Shown here: positions 10,711-22,160 of the stretch, piece after piece
How the letters are laid out: every line of letters begins with the position of its first letter
Numbering within the stretch: position 1 is the first letter of the stretch
Source of the DNA: Takakia lepidozioides
Lineage: Eukaryota; Streptophyta; Takakiopsida; Takakiales; Takakiaceae
Direction: 5' to 3'
Assembly (NCBI GenBank): GCA_030704615.1
Contig: CM060732.1
Location: 13,392,001-13,456,000 of the forward strand
Length of the DNA stretch: 64,000 nucleotides
The notes under the pieces: generated by a model
Seen by the model: the letters and a program-made list of their open reading frames with translations, nothing else
What the model was told of the DNA's origin: nothing
Databases searched by the model: none
Made by a program: the position numbers and the translations under genes

Positions 10711-13700
10711 TGCCTCGAGATGATTTTGGTTCGCTTTGAGACTTGGCCAGTATGTTCAATGTGCCATGGAAGAGGCCCCATAGTAATATGAGATCAATCA
10801 AAATTCGTTCAATGGCCTGACGGATGGTTGCCCATCCAAATGAATTTTCGTTCGCTTTGAGACTTGGCCAGTGTGTTCAATGTACCCTCTGATAGGTTCC
10901 AATGCAATATGAGATCAAAATTCGTTCGATGGGCCAATGAGGCGTTCAGTTGTCATCTGGTTTTTGTTCATTGCGAAAAAGAAATCTTGCAATGCGTGCA
11001 CGGCTATTGCACCCATTGAACGGATGTGGTTGAAGCCCCTCTTTTGCCCGCATAGGCTTGAACATGTATGCGACATATGTGCGGAGACACAACAGACGAA
11101 TAAATCATTTGCGTCCCCATCGACACCAAGCCATTCCATAATGTAATTGAATTTAAATTAATTTTTAAGCCAATAAATAGGTTTGCACAGCCTTTCATTG
11201 GGGGTTTTTGGCACGTATCGATTTTGTTTTTGGCTCAATCTTGTTCTGCGGCTTCTAGCATCCCACCACTACTCCCTTGCCAAAATTTGGACCCATAAAA
11301 AATGCCCCAAAAAAAAAGTGTTATCTTTTCGCTCACTATTGCGGAACTCTCTATGAAGATTGCATGAAGTTGAACACAAATCAAGTTTGGAGTGCAAAAC
11401 AGGGAGGAAACTGTGGTTTTGGGGCCAAATGAATTATAATTGCTCCCAAATTTGGCACGCACGTTGCATATGGCTACATGACACGCCCCATTCAAAAACC
11501 GAATGAAAACAAAATCGTGAGCACGCGAAACACAGTCCAACAGGTCTCAAAGCAATAGCAGATCCAACGGAATACATTCAACGGATGAACGGATGGTTGC
11601 CCATCCAAATCATTTTTGTTTGCTTCCAATCTTTGCCAGTACGTTCGAAATACCCTCTCACAGGTCCCGGACTAATATCAGATCAATCAAAATTCATTCG
11701 ATGGCTCAACGGATGGTTGGCCATCGAGATGATTTTGGTTCGCTTAGAGACTTGGCCTGTACGTTCAATGTGCCATGGAAGATGCCCCATAGTAATATGA
11801 GATCAATCGAAATTCGTTCAATGGGCCGACGGATGGTTGCCTATCCAAATGAATTTTCGTTCGCTTTGAGACTTGGCCAGTGTGTTCAATGTATCCTCTA
11901 ATAGGTCCAATGTAATATGAGATCAATCGAAATTCGTTCGATGGGCCAATGAGGCGTTCAGTTGTCATCTGGTTTTTGTTCATTGGGAAAAAAAAAATCC
12001 TGCAATGCGTGCACGGCTATTGCAGCCATTGAACGAATGTCGTTGAAGCCCCTCTTTTGCCCGCATGTGCTTGAACATGTGTGCGACACATGTGCAGAGA
12101 CACAACAGACGAATAAATCATGTCTTTCATTGAGGGTTTCTGGCACGTATCGATTTTGTTTTTGGCTCAATTTTGTTCTGCAGCTTCCAGCATCCCACCA
12201 CTACTCCCCCGCCAAAATTTGGACTCATAAAAATTGCCCCAAAAAAAAAGTGTTCTCTTTCGCTCACTATTGCAGAACTCTCTATGAAGAATGCAGGAAG
12301 TTGAACACAAATCAAGTTTGGAGTGCAAAACAGGGAGGAAACTGTGGTTTTGGGTCCAAATGAATTATAATCGCTCCCAAATTTGGCACGCACGTTGCAT
12401 ATGGCTACATGACACGCCCCATTCAAAAACCGAATGAAAACAAAATCGTGAGCACGCGAAACACAGTCCAACAGGTCCCAAAGCAATAGCAAATCCAACG
12501 GAATACATTCAACGGATGAACGGATGGTTGCCCATCCAAATCATTTTTGTTTGCTTCCAAACTTTGCCAGTACGTTTGAGACACCATCTCACAGGTCCCG
12601 GACTAATATCTTATCAATCAAAATTCATTCGATGGCTCAACGGATGGTTGGCCATCGAGATGATTTTGGTTCGCTTTGAGACTTGGCCAATTTGTTCAAT
12701 GTGCCATGGAAGAGGCCCCATAGTAATATGAGATCAATCAAAATTCGTTCAATGGCCTGACGGATGGTTGCCCATCCAAATGAATTTTCGTTCGCTTTGA
12801 GACTTGGCCAGTGTGTTCAATGTACCCTCTGATAGGTCCCAATGCAATATGAGATCAATCGAAATTCGTTCGATGGGCCAATGAGGCGTTCAGTTGTCAT
12901 CTGGTTTTTGTTCATTGCGAAAAAGAAATCATGCAATGCGTGCACGGCTATTGCACCCATTGAACGGATGTGGTTGAAGCCCCTCTTTTGCCCGCATGTG
13001 CTTGAACATGTATGCGACACATGTGCGGAGACACAACAGACGAATAAATCATTTGCGTCCCCATCGACACCAAGCCATTCCATAATGTAATTGAATTTAA
13101 ATTAATTTTAAGCCAATAAATAGGTTTGCACAGCCTTTCATTGGGGGTTTTTGGCACGTATCGATTTTGTTTTTGGCTCAATCTTGTTCTGCAGCTTCTA
13201 GCATCCCACCACTACTCCCCCGCCAAAATTTGGACAAATAAAAAATGCCTCAAAAAAAAAGTGTTATCTTTCGCTCACTATTGCAGAACTCTCTATGAAG
13301 ATTGCATGAAGTTGAACACAAAAAATCAAGTTTGGATTGCAAAACAGGGAAGAAACTGTGGTTTTGGGTCCAAATGAATTATAATCGCTCCCAAATTTGG
13401 CACGTACGTTGCATATGGCTACATGACATGCCCCATTCAAAAACCGAATGAAAACAAAATCGTGAGCACGCGAAACACAGTCCAACAGGTCCCAAAGGAA
13501 TAGCAGATCCAACGGAATACATTCAACGGGTGAACGGATGGTTGCCCATTCATTTTTGTTTGCTTCCAAACTTTTCCAGTACGTTCGAGACACCATCTCA
13601 CAGGTCCCGGAATAATATCAGATCAATCAAAATTCATTCGATGGCTCAACGGATGGTTGGCCATCGAGATGATTTTGGTCGCTTTGAGACTTGGCCAGTA

Positions 13701-15890
13701 TGTTCAATGTGCCATGGAAGAGGCCCCATAATAATATGAGATCAATCGAAATTCGTTCAATGGGCCGACGGATGGTTGCCTATCCAAATGAATTTTCGTT
13801 CGCTTTGAGACTTGGCCAGTGTGTTCAATGTACCCTCTGATAGGTCCCAATGCAATATGAGATCAATCGAAATTCGTTCGATGGGCCAATGAGGCGTTCA
13901 GTTGTCATCTGGTTTTTGTTCATTGCGAAAAAGAAATCCTGCAATGCGTGCACGGCTATTGCACCCATTGAACGGATGTGGTTGAAGCCCCTCTTTTGCC
14001 CGCATGTGCTTGAACATGTATGCGACACATGTGCGGAGACACAACAGACGAATAAATCATTTGCGTCCCCATCGACACCAAGCCATTCCATAATGTAATT
14101 GAATTTAAATTAATTTTTAAGCCAATAAATAGGTTTGCACAGCCTTTCATTGGGGGTTTTTGGCACGTATCGATTTTGTTTTTGGCTCAATCTTGTTCTG
14201 CAGCTTCTAGCATCCCACCACTACTCCCCCGCCAAAATTTGGACAAATAAAAAATGCCTCAAAAAAAAAGTGTTATCTTTCGCTCACTATTGCAGAACTC
14301 TCTATGAAGATTGCATGAAGTTGAACACAAAAAATCAAGTTTGGATTGCAAAACAGGGAAGAAACTGTGGTTTTGGGTCCAAATGAATTATAATCGCTCC
14401 CAAATTTGGCACGTACGTTGCATATGGCTACATGACATGCCCCATTCAAAAACCGAATGAAAACAAAATCGTGAGCACGCGAAACACAGTCCAACAGGTC
14501 CAAAGGAATAGCAGATCCAACGGAATACATTCAACGGGTGAACGGATGGTTGCCCATTCATTTTTGTTTGCTTCCAAACTTTTCCAGTACGTTCGAGACA
14601 CCATCTCACAGGTCCCGGAATAATATCAGATCAATCAAAATTCATTCGATGGCTCAACGGATGGTTGGCCATCGAGATGATTTTGGTCGCTTTGAGACTT
14701 GGCCAGTATGTTCAATGTGCCATGGAAGAGGCCCCATAATAATATGAGATCAATCGAAATTCGTTCAATGGGCCGACGGATGGTTGCCTATCCAAATGAA
14801 TTTTCGTTCGCTTTGAGACTTGGCCAGTGTGTTCAATGTACCCTCTGATAGGTCCCAATGCAATATGAGATCAATCGAAATTCGTTCGATGGGCCAATGA
14901 GGCGTTCAGTTGTCATCTGGTTTTTGTTCATTGCGAAAAAGAAATCCTGCAATGCGTGCACGGCTATTGCACCCATTGAACGGATGTGGTTGAAGCCCCT
15001 CTTTTGCCCGCATGTGCTTGAACATGTGTGCGATACATGTGCAGAGACACAACAGACGAATAAATCATTTGCGTCCCCATCGACACCAAGCCATTCCATA
15101 ATGTAATTGAATTTAAATTAATTTTTAATCCAATAAATAGGTTTGCACCGCCTTTCATTGGGGGTTTCTGGCACGTATTGATTTTGTATTTGGCTCATTT
15201 TTGTTCTGCGGCTTCTAGCATCCCACCACCACTCCCCCGCCAAAATTTGGACCCATGAAAAATGCCCCAAAAAAAAAGTGTTATCTTTCGCTCACTATTG
15301 CAGAACTCTTTTATGAAGAGTGCATGAAGTTGAACACAAATCAAGTTTGGATTGCAAAACAGGGAAGAAACTGGGGTTTTGGGTCCAAATGAATTATGTT
15401 CGCTCCCAAATTTGGCACGCACGTTGCATATGGCTACATTACATGCCCAATTCAAAAACTGAATGAAAACAAAATCGTGAGTACGCGAAACACAGTCTAA
15501 CAGGTCCCAAAGCAATAGCAGATGCAGCGGAATACATTCAACGGGTGAACGGATGGTTGCCCATCCAAATCATTTTTGTTTGCTTCCAAACTTTTCCAGA
15601 ACGTTCGAGGCACATAGGTCTCGGTCTAATATCAGATCAATCAAAATTCATTCGATGGCTCAACGGATGGTTGGCCATCGAGATGATTTTGGTTCGCTTT
15701 GAGACTTGGCCAGTATGTTCAATGTGCCATGGAAGAGGCTCCATAGTAATATGAGATCAATCGAAATTCGTTCAATGGGCCGACGGATGGTTGCCTATCC
15801 AAATGATTTTCGTTCGCTTTGAGACTTGGCCAGTGTGTTCAATGTACCCTCTGATAGATCCCAGTGTAATATGAGATCAATCGTTATCGA
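10711..15890. repeat. Satellite array, five ~1.01-kb higher-order units
   Basis: The landmark 'ggcgttcagttgtcatctgg' occurs at 10941, 11953, 12884, 13893 and 14901, spacings 1012, 931, 1009 and 1008. The short unit lacks about 80 bp (the segment 'ttgcgtccccatcgacacc' to 'ggtttgcacagcc') near 12120. The last two full units are almost identical, which suggests recent amplification or gene conversion. Within each unit a ~120-bp monomer recurs three to four times: 'acggatggttg' is at 11591, 11711 and 11830, followed by the diverged 'gccaatgaggcg' monomer near 11946. A partial unit ends at about 15890. Repeated short open frames on both strands (such as 'FVCCVSAHVSHTCSS') are carried by the repeat and show no sign of being genes. 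Confidence 0.93.
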
Positions 15891-17720
15891 TTAATCATGA
15901 ATCATCCAACAGGGGAACTGTTGGTTCACCCTTTGAACCATTTAACATTGACATCATACTTGTGCAGTAACTTTAAGAGGGCATGTACAAGACACTCGCA
16001 AAGTTTCAAATGAATCCAAAATCATTTGGCAGGGGAATGATTGGTTCACCCATAGCCAATTTTACGGGCTGAAATTGCCATTTATGGGGCTCGGATTGCC
16101 AATTTCAGGGGTTGGACTTGCAATTTGAGGGGCTGAAACTGCCATTCCAGGGGCTTCAATAGCCAATTTAAGGGGCTGCACTAGCAATTGCCATTTCACA
16201 GGCTACAGTTGCAATTTGAGGGGCGGGAATTGTCATTTGAAGGGGTTGGAAGTGCAATTTGAGGGGTTGGAATTGACAATTTCAAGGGCTCAAATTACAA
16301 TTTGAGGGGTGGCCGGGGTTGGTCATTTTAGGGACTGACATTACCAATTTTAAGGGCTTGAATTGCATTTTGAATTGTAATTCAAGGGTTACAATGGGCC
16401 ATTGGGGGGCTAGAATTACCAAAGCAATGACATCCAAAGCAATATAAAATCATTTGATAGCGGAATGATTGGTTCACCCTTTCAACCATTTTTTATTCAT
16501 GTCATACTTGTCCGGTACTTGTAGGAGGGCATGTGGCTGACACTTGCAAAGCTTCAAAGCAATGTAAAATCATTTGATAGGGGAACAATTGGTTCACCCT
16601 TTCAACCATATTTTATTAACCTCATACTTGTCCGGTACCTTTAAAATGGCATGTGAAAGACACTTGCAAAGCTTTAAAGCACTCCAAAATCATTTGATAT
16701 GTTCATGATTGATTCACCCTTTTAACCATTTTAGATTGATTTGAAACTTGTGAAAGACCTGTAAGAGGGCATGTACAAGACACTTGCAAAGTTTCAAATC
16801 AATTTAAAATCATTTGGTAGGGGGCGATTGGTTCACCCTTTAAACCATTTTAGATTGATGTCATACTTCTCAAGGACGTGTAAGACGGCATGTAGAAGAC
16901 ACTTGCAAAGTTTCGGAGCAATAAAATATCATTTCATCGGGGAAGTTTCCGTTCACCCTTTCATCCAATTTTGAATTGAACTGGATTTTTACTAAATAAA
17001 ATGATTTAGAGGGCATAGGATTGTGGGGCGCAATGAGTGTGGGGCGCAATGATTTTGTTTTTGGCCTGATTTTGTTCTGTGAGTTGAACCCTCACACCAC
17101 CACATCCTTGCCAAAAAATGTACCAAAGAAAAATGTTTGGAAAAAAACGTTCATCCTTTGCTCTATGCTCACTATTGCAGAACTCTCTATGAAGAGTGCA
17201 TGAAGTTGAAGATAACTTCACCTTGGAGTGCAAATGAGGGAATAAAATGTGTTTTGGATGCAGACGATGTCTGTTCATGGTGATATTTTGCATGCAACTC
17301 TTCATGTTGTTATCAAGCATATGGCTTCAGAATGGAATTAAAAACAATTCATGTGCAGGCGAAAGATTGTTTTTCCTTATGAATTTGAATAACCGATTCA
17401 AATAACTTTGTTGAACTTTGTTGAAGTTCAACTTTGGTCCATATGTGCTTAAGTACGTACAAATCACGTACACAAAGTTGCAAGCGAAGAAATAATCATT
17501 TGCCCCCCGAAACGACTCGTTAAACCTTTCGACCAATTTTCAATCATGAATCATTTAATAGAGGAACTATTGGTTCACCCTTAGAACCATTTTAGATTAA
17601 TCTCATACTTGTCCGGTAACTTAAAGAGGGCATGTACAACACACTCCCAAAGTTTCAAATCAATCTAAAATCATTTGGCAGGGGAACGATTGGTTCACCC
17701 ATTGACTCGGTGTACACTGT
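15891..17720. repeat. Diverged flank of the satellite, 120-bp monomers
   Basis: 'atcatttgat/ggtag...ggttcaccc' monomers recur at 16449, 16569, 16689, 16809 and 16929, exactly 120 bp apart. More copies are near 15903, 16022, 17530 and 17670. The stretch 17040-17250 aligns by eye with the non-monomer part of the 1-kb unit (gattttgtttttggc, ttgttctg, tcactattgcagaactctc, gcatgaagttgaa), and 17420-17520 matches its 'gtgcttgaacatgt...aataaatcatttgc' part. This looks like an older, diverged version of the same higher-order repeat beside the young array. Confidence 0.8.
16050..16430. repeat. Minisatellite, GGGGCTGGAATTGCC-type
   Basis: About fourteen imperfect copies of a 23-30 bp unit of the form 'aggggctggaattgccaattt' lie in a row, interrupting one 120-bp monomer of the diverged satellite flank. 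There is no coding signal. Confidence 0.8.
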
Positions 17721-18067
17721 CACTCTTCAAAATTCGTGGGTGTGATGCTTGATTATCCCATATGATGGACCTAGTTGCCATGGCCAAGTAACAAACCATT
17801 AAAACATTATGGTACGAGACAAACACAATTGAAAACAACATTTATTCAAACATTATGTACAGTCAGAGACACGCTCAGTCCCACCGAAGTACAAACTCCA
17901 AGAAACCCCAGAACTGCACTCACAGAGAGGGAAAAAAGTGGGTTGGGAATGAGGGGTAGGCCCTTATATACTGCCTGGAGAGGCCTGACGTGCGACCGCC
18001 TCTGCTGCCCATTCATGCCTCGCCACGTGTCCAGGGAGCGGTCGAACCTAATAACAATAAAGAAAAA

Positions 18068-18512
18068 GTCTGCGACCACCACCGGCTGGTGGTCGCACCC
18101 ATTTAAAAAATAATTAAAACTGGGCGACCATCCCCTGCTGGTGATTGCACCCATTTAAAAAATAATTAAAAATATGCGACCATACTCTGCTGGTGGTCGC
18201 ACCTATTTAAAAAAAATGAAAAAGTTGCGACCACCACCTGCTGGTGGTCGCACCTATTTAAAAAAAAAGAAAAAATTGCGACCAACACCTGCTGGTGGTC
18301 GCACCCAATTTAAAAAAAAGAAAAAATGTGCGACCACCCTCTGCTTGTGGTCGCACCTATTAAAAAAATTGAAAATGCTGCGACCACCACCTGCTGGTGG
18401 TCGCACCCATTTAAAAATAAGAAAAAATGTGCGACCACCCCCTTCTGGTGGTCGCACCTATTTTTTAAAAAAATAAAATTTGTCCGACCAACCTTTGCTG
18501 ACGGTCGCATGA
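18068..18512. repeat. Hairpin-forming 51-bp tandem repeat, nine copies
   Basis: Units start near 18071, 18124, 18175, 18226, 18278, 18329, 18379, 18430 and 18483, mostly 50-53 bp. Each has an inverted repeat, TGCGACCACC facing GGTGGTCGCA around a CTGCT-like loop, then an A-rich spacer (atttaaaaaaaa). Copies differ mainly in the loop and spacer, and several loop changes leave the stem intact. Because 51 is a multiple of 3, long spurious frames appear on both strands. It may be the subterminal repeat of an unrecognised transposon. Confidence 0.88.
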
Positions 18513-18654
18513 TTGACAATATAAATCATAATATATGAATTTTACAGATAATTAATGAAGTCCACGTAATGAGGCCACATCGGTTGCCACGTCGGTTCTC
18601 ATAGTAAATAGTCAATAGTAAAGTAAATAAATAAACATATTTATGTACAAGAAC

Positions 18655-18735
18655 GTCGGTTTAGGACGCGACGTGACGCGACGCACGTCCGTCGCTGACG
18701 TCGGACGTGACGCTGACGCGTCGACGCCATGTCAC
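18655..18735. repeat. GACG-rich tract
   Basis: A short GC-rich run is built from overlapping GACG/ACGTC words (cgcgacgtgacgcgacgcac...). It stands out against the AT-rich surroundings. The words resemble the GCGACG motifs of the CACTA element at 19349, so it may be a fragment of a related element. Confidence 0.4.
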
Positions 18736-19146
18736 ATCCAAATTTGCAACTAGGGTTCAAAGCTTGGTCAAACCATTTTTTATAACCCAATTTTGGATGG
18801 AATTGCAAAATGAGGCAACTGGTTTTGTTATAATCTCACCGATTCAACGCTAAAAAATCCTTAGATTTTGCTAGATTGTGGATGAAGCAGATAGGGATGG
18901 ATTCATAAGGTTCATTTCATTGGATGATTCAGGGTAGGTAGATATGACCTCATCAATGAGGCTATATACTCATTCAAGACGGGCCCACCCAAAATGTGCT
19001 TGTCGTTGGGGAATGCTAGATCGTGAGCCCAGCCCCGAGAGCCTGTGAGTCTGTGAGCCCAGGGATGCTCACTTGTGCATGTGAGCCTAGCCCACGTGGC
19101 ATGAAAGTGGTCCAAGTTTGCGAGCCTATTACCGCGGAAGGTCACT

Positions 19147-19248
19147 CATTCCCGCAAAAATATGCCTATTACAAACCGTAATCGCAAACCCTAAATCCCA
19201 TACCCAAACCTTAAACCGTAAACCCAAACCCTCAACCCTCAACCCCAA
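19147..19248. repeat. Degenerate telomere-like CCCTAAA tract
   Basis: 'accgtaatcgcaaaccctaaatcccatacccaaacctt' continues as a run of ACCC/AACCCT words. It is a decayed interstitial tract of plant telomere-type repeat, about 100 bp upstream of the CACTA element. Confidence 0.5.
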
Positions 19249-19348
19249 CTGGAGTGAATGAAATGAAATGCATTCAATGTATTCAGAAGAATTACAAGTC
19301 AACGACGTTGTCAAAAGAAATGTCAAATGCAATCCATAATGTCCTAAA

Positions 19349-20665
19349 CACTACTACGTTTGGGGGGGGGGGTTAGCGATGCCCCATCGACCTCCAACCG
19401 CCGCGATTAGCGACGGAAATACTCTACGGCGCCCGGGGCGCGCCGGGGGCATTTTGCGACGTCGGGAAGTTACAGAGACATCGCAGCGACGTCGCTCCCG
19501 GAATGTCGCTAATTAGCGTCGCCGGGGAATCGCAAATCCCCCGAGACCCCCCGGCCGTGGCGCCGACGTGACTTGCGACGTCCGGGCATAGCAAAAAAAT
19601 AAAATAAAATAAAAATCTGCGACGTCGCATTAGGGACGTCCGAGGGTCGTAAATGCGACCCCCAGACGTCACAATAGGGGGGGTACATTTGAATTTAGGT
19701 GAGAAAATTTGAATTTGAATTTGAATTTTGATTTTAAAAACTAATTGACCATTGACTCGGAGTTGAACATTGACTCCGGTTTTGTCCAATGGCAGTTCAT
19801 GCATTGTTCTACATATATTAGGCAATGCATATTTGAACTAGGACCTCCACATTATAACATTTCTAAGATACTGCACACTAACCAACAAATCTACAATACA
19901 TCTATGTATGACAAAAGCAGTCCAAGTATATATATACATATCAAGAGTTAGCTCCTAGTGACTACCACTATCTCAATCCTCTCATTGTGTTGCAGATTAT
20001 GCGTACTCTACAGGAGCTCTCACAGCTGGAACTTGCACCGAGACTTGTCCCCAGAGTTCTTCAATAACAAATATCTATCAATGGCCTTAGATTTGCAAAG
20101 CTGCATTGCAACTTATTGTTGAACAATGGCTATAGGCTGAGGATGTCAAGCCCATTATGCTCTACAATCTACTCACAGAATCAATTTTACGCGACGCCCC
20201 AACGACGCCGGGGAATCGCAGCGCCGCATTTGCGACGGCCGGGCGCTCCTGTGACGGCGGGGATTCGCAAGATAAAAAAAAAAAAAAAAAAAAACGAGTT
20301 TTGTTTTGTTTTGTTTTGTTTTTTTTTTTTTCCGGGCATTGCGATTCCCCGCCGTCGCAGGAGCGCCCGGCTATCGCAAAAGCGTCGCTGGGCTGCAACG
20401 CCTCATTGCGATTCCCCGGCGTCGCAGCATCCGGGGGGCGTCGCAACCCCCCCAATGCGTTGGCGGGGGAATGGGTCAGGCCCCTTTCCGGCGACGGCAT
20501 GGCATCGCAAGATGCCACAACGTCGTCCAAGCGCCAGCTTTGCGACGCCCCGACGTCACAAATCCCAAGCCGGGCGCCTGTGCGACGCTGCAGTCGTAGG
20601 GGGATCGGCGCGTCCGGCGCGCCCTGGGGTCCTGGCGTCGCTAACCCTCCCTAAACGTAGTAGTG
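19349..20665. mobile_element. Non-autonomous CACTA element
   Basis: The left end CACTACTACGTTTGGGGG...GGTTAGCGA is mirrored at the right end, which reads TCGCTAACCCTCCCTAAACGTAGTAGTG. This gives an inverted terminal repeat of about 28 bp starting with the CACTA signature of the En/Spm superfamily. About 300-450 bp inside each end is packed with GCGACG/CGTCGC words, the expected subterminal repeat arrangement for transposase binding. The internal 19740-20110 is AT-rich and unrelated. No transposase frame is present, so it would depend on a partner in trans. The flanking triplets are AAA and AAT, a one-base mismatch to the expected 3-bp target duplication. A-run and T-rich tracts near 20274-20332 sit inside the right subterminal region. 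Confidence 0.88.
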
Positions 20666-20713
20666 AATGTTTGGGGGTGAGATTATGAATAGTGATTTTT
20701 TGCTAAAGTTTTC

Positions 20714-21365
20714 ACGGTGGCACATTTTTAGAAGTGGCCATTAGGTGTAATCGTCTCCGTGGGACCACCCCTTGTGGTTTGGAGAGGCGATTCCTTCCTT
20801 GGGCAAATCGTTGGGGGCGCTTCGGAGTGTCATGCATAAAACCTGGGTGCGAGCACATTTTTGTTTCGCCATAACATATTTTCTGCATATTCCTAGAATA
20901 TGTGGAATGTCCTATTTTACTCATGCTTATACCCAACCTCCAATGAAACAAATGGTACCAACTAAGGTGGGCCAGGTCGACCAATGCTTATAAAATGGTA
21001 TAAGGCCTAGGTTCCATGGGCACTCCCAACCGCCCACCCCAAGAATCGCTCCCAAGTTTAAAACACTCTTATGTAATGGATTGAGGAACGAAGGGATGCC
21101 CCCAAAAAAATCGCCTCTTCAGACATTTTGTGTGGGGGGGGGGGGGAAGCGCAAATAACACATCCGTTCCGAACTAGGCTTGTTTCTTCCACCTCCGGGC
21201 GACAGCCGGGCGTACGGTTGAGGGCCAATTTAACTAGATAGATTAGGAAGGGTGGCACATTTTTAGGATAGGCCCTTATAATAGTCTCCATGGAACTGCC
21301 CCCTTGTGTTTTGGAGGGGCACTCTTTCCTGGGGCCGGCTCTTTGTTGGGGAGCGCCTATGGAAT
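20714..21365. repeat. Pair of ~120-bp direct repeats
   Basis: 'ggtggcacatttttag...gtctcc.tgg.ac..cccccttgtg.tttggag' occurs near 20714 and again near 21250, about 537 bp apart in the same orientation and diverged by perhaps a quarter. This could be a decayed small retroelement with terminal repeats, or a local duplication. A run of G lies near 21133-21146. No gene is seen in 20670-22000. Confidence 0.5.
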
Positions 21366-22032
21366 CTGGGCCTAATAATAAAACACGAATTCTTTATATA
21401 CAACTGCAACAGAAAAGTGAGATGAATGTCTTACTGTTTCAGGCTATGGATCCATCAACAGCTATGTGCACCGGTCCCACAAAGTGCATGTCTCATCGTC
21501 ATCGGATCATCAGAAGCAGAAGTGAAAAATTGATCTGGTAGATAGATGCTTAGAGTTGGAGTGAGATCAGAACTTTGTTATTAGTCAAGCATCAAAGGTT
21601 TGTCACACGTTCTCGTTTTGAGACTTGAGACAAGGCTGATGCTCAAGGCGGAGTACATATACATAGCTCAGCAACATGTAGACCACGATCGCGTTGGATT
21701 GCATTGTTCATTTCATTGAGCTGGTTCAATTGGCTCTAAAAAATTTCTTTGCTTTCTATGGGCATCACGAGCCCCATTTACAGATCCAGGAAATGACAAA
21801 GATCCATGTGATTTCGTGTCGTGGACTGCTCAGATCCATCCCTCGTCACATTTGTCACATGCTGTTCTCACTTCAGGGCCATGCAGTACTGGAATCTGAG
21901 TATGATATAATTGTTTATTACAAGATGGTTCTGAGGGGACATACAACCCAACGACATCGACAATCCGTTAACTTAGATACTAAGTACGGTTGGAATCAGC
22001 AATAGTCATCTGCAGAGTCTTGGACCAGTGGA

Positions 22033-22160
22033 AGATTATTCAGGCTGTCTAGCCAGAGGAAGGTTATTCAGGCTGTCTAGCCAGAGGAAGGTTTTATTCA
22101 GGCTGTCTAGCCAGAGGTAGATTGCTCAGACTGTCTAAGACTCTAACCAGAGGAAGATTA
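22033..22160. repeat. 28-30 bp tandem repeat, four copies
   Basis: 'caggctgtctagccagagga' recurs at 22041, 22069 and 22099, with a diverged copy at 22127 (cagactgtct). The rest of 21300-23900 contains only short frames without recognisable domains. I see no supportable gene there. Confidence 0.8.

Noticed and set aside
10915-15754. Repeated 60-133 codon frames on both strands (for example FVCCVSAHVSHTCSS)
   Set aside because: They recur because the 1-kb unit recurs. Frames exist on both strands, change with indels, and have no domains or gene context.
17776-18512. CRISPR-like array of palindromic repeats
   Set aside because: The units are contiguous with no variable spacers, and this is plant nuclear DNA.
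18174-18538. Long Lys/Pro/Gly/Arg frames in the hairpin repeat
   Set aside because: The 51-bp period is divisible by three, so open frames arise in several phases and on both strands.
20116-20688. Overlapping Arg/Pro/Ala-rich frames of 120-190 codons
   Set aside because: They lie inside the GC-rich subterminal repeats of the CACTA element, and several frames are open at once.
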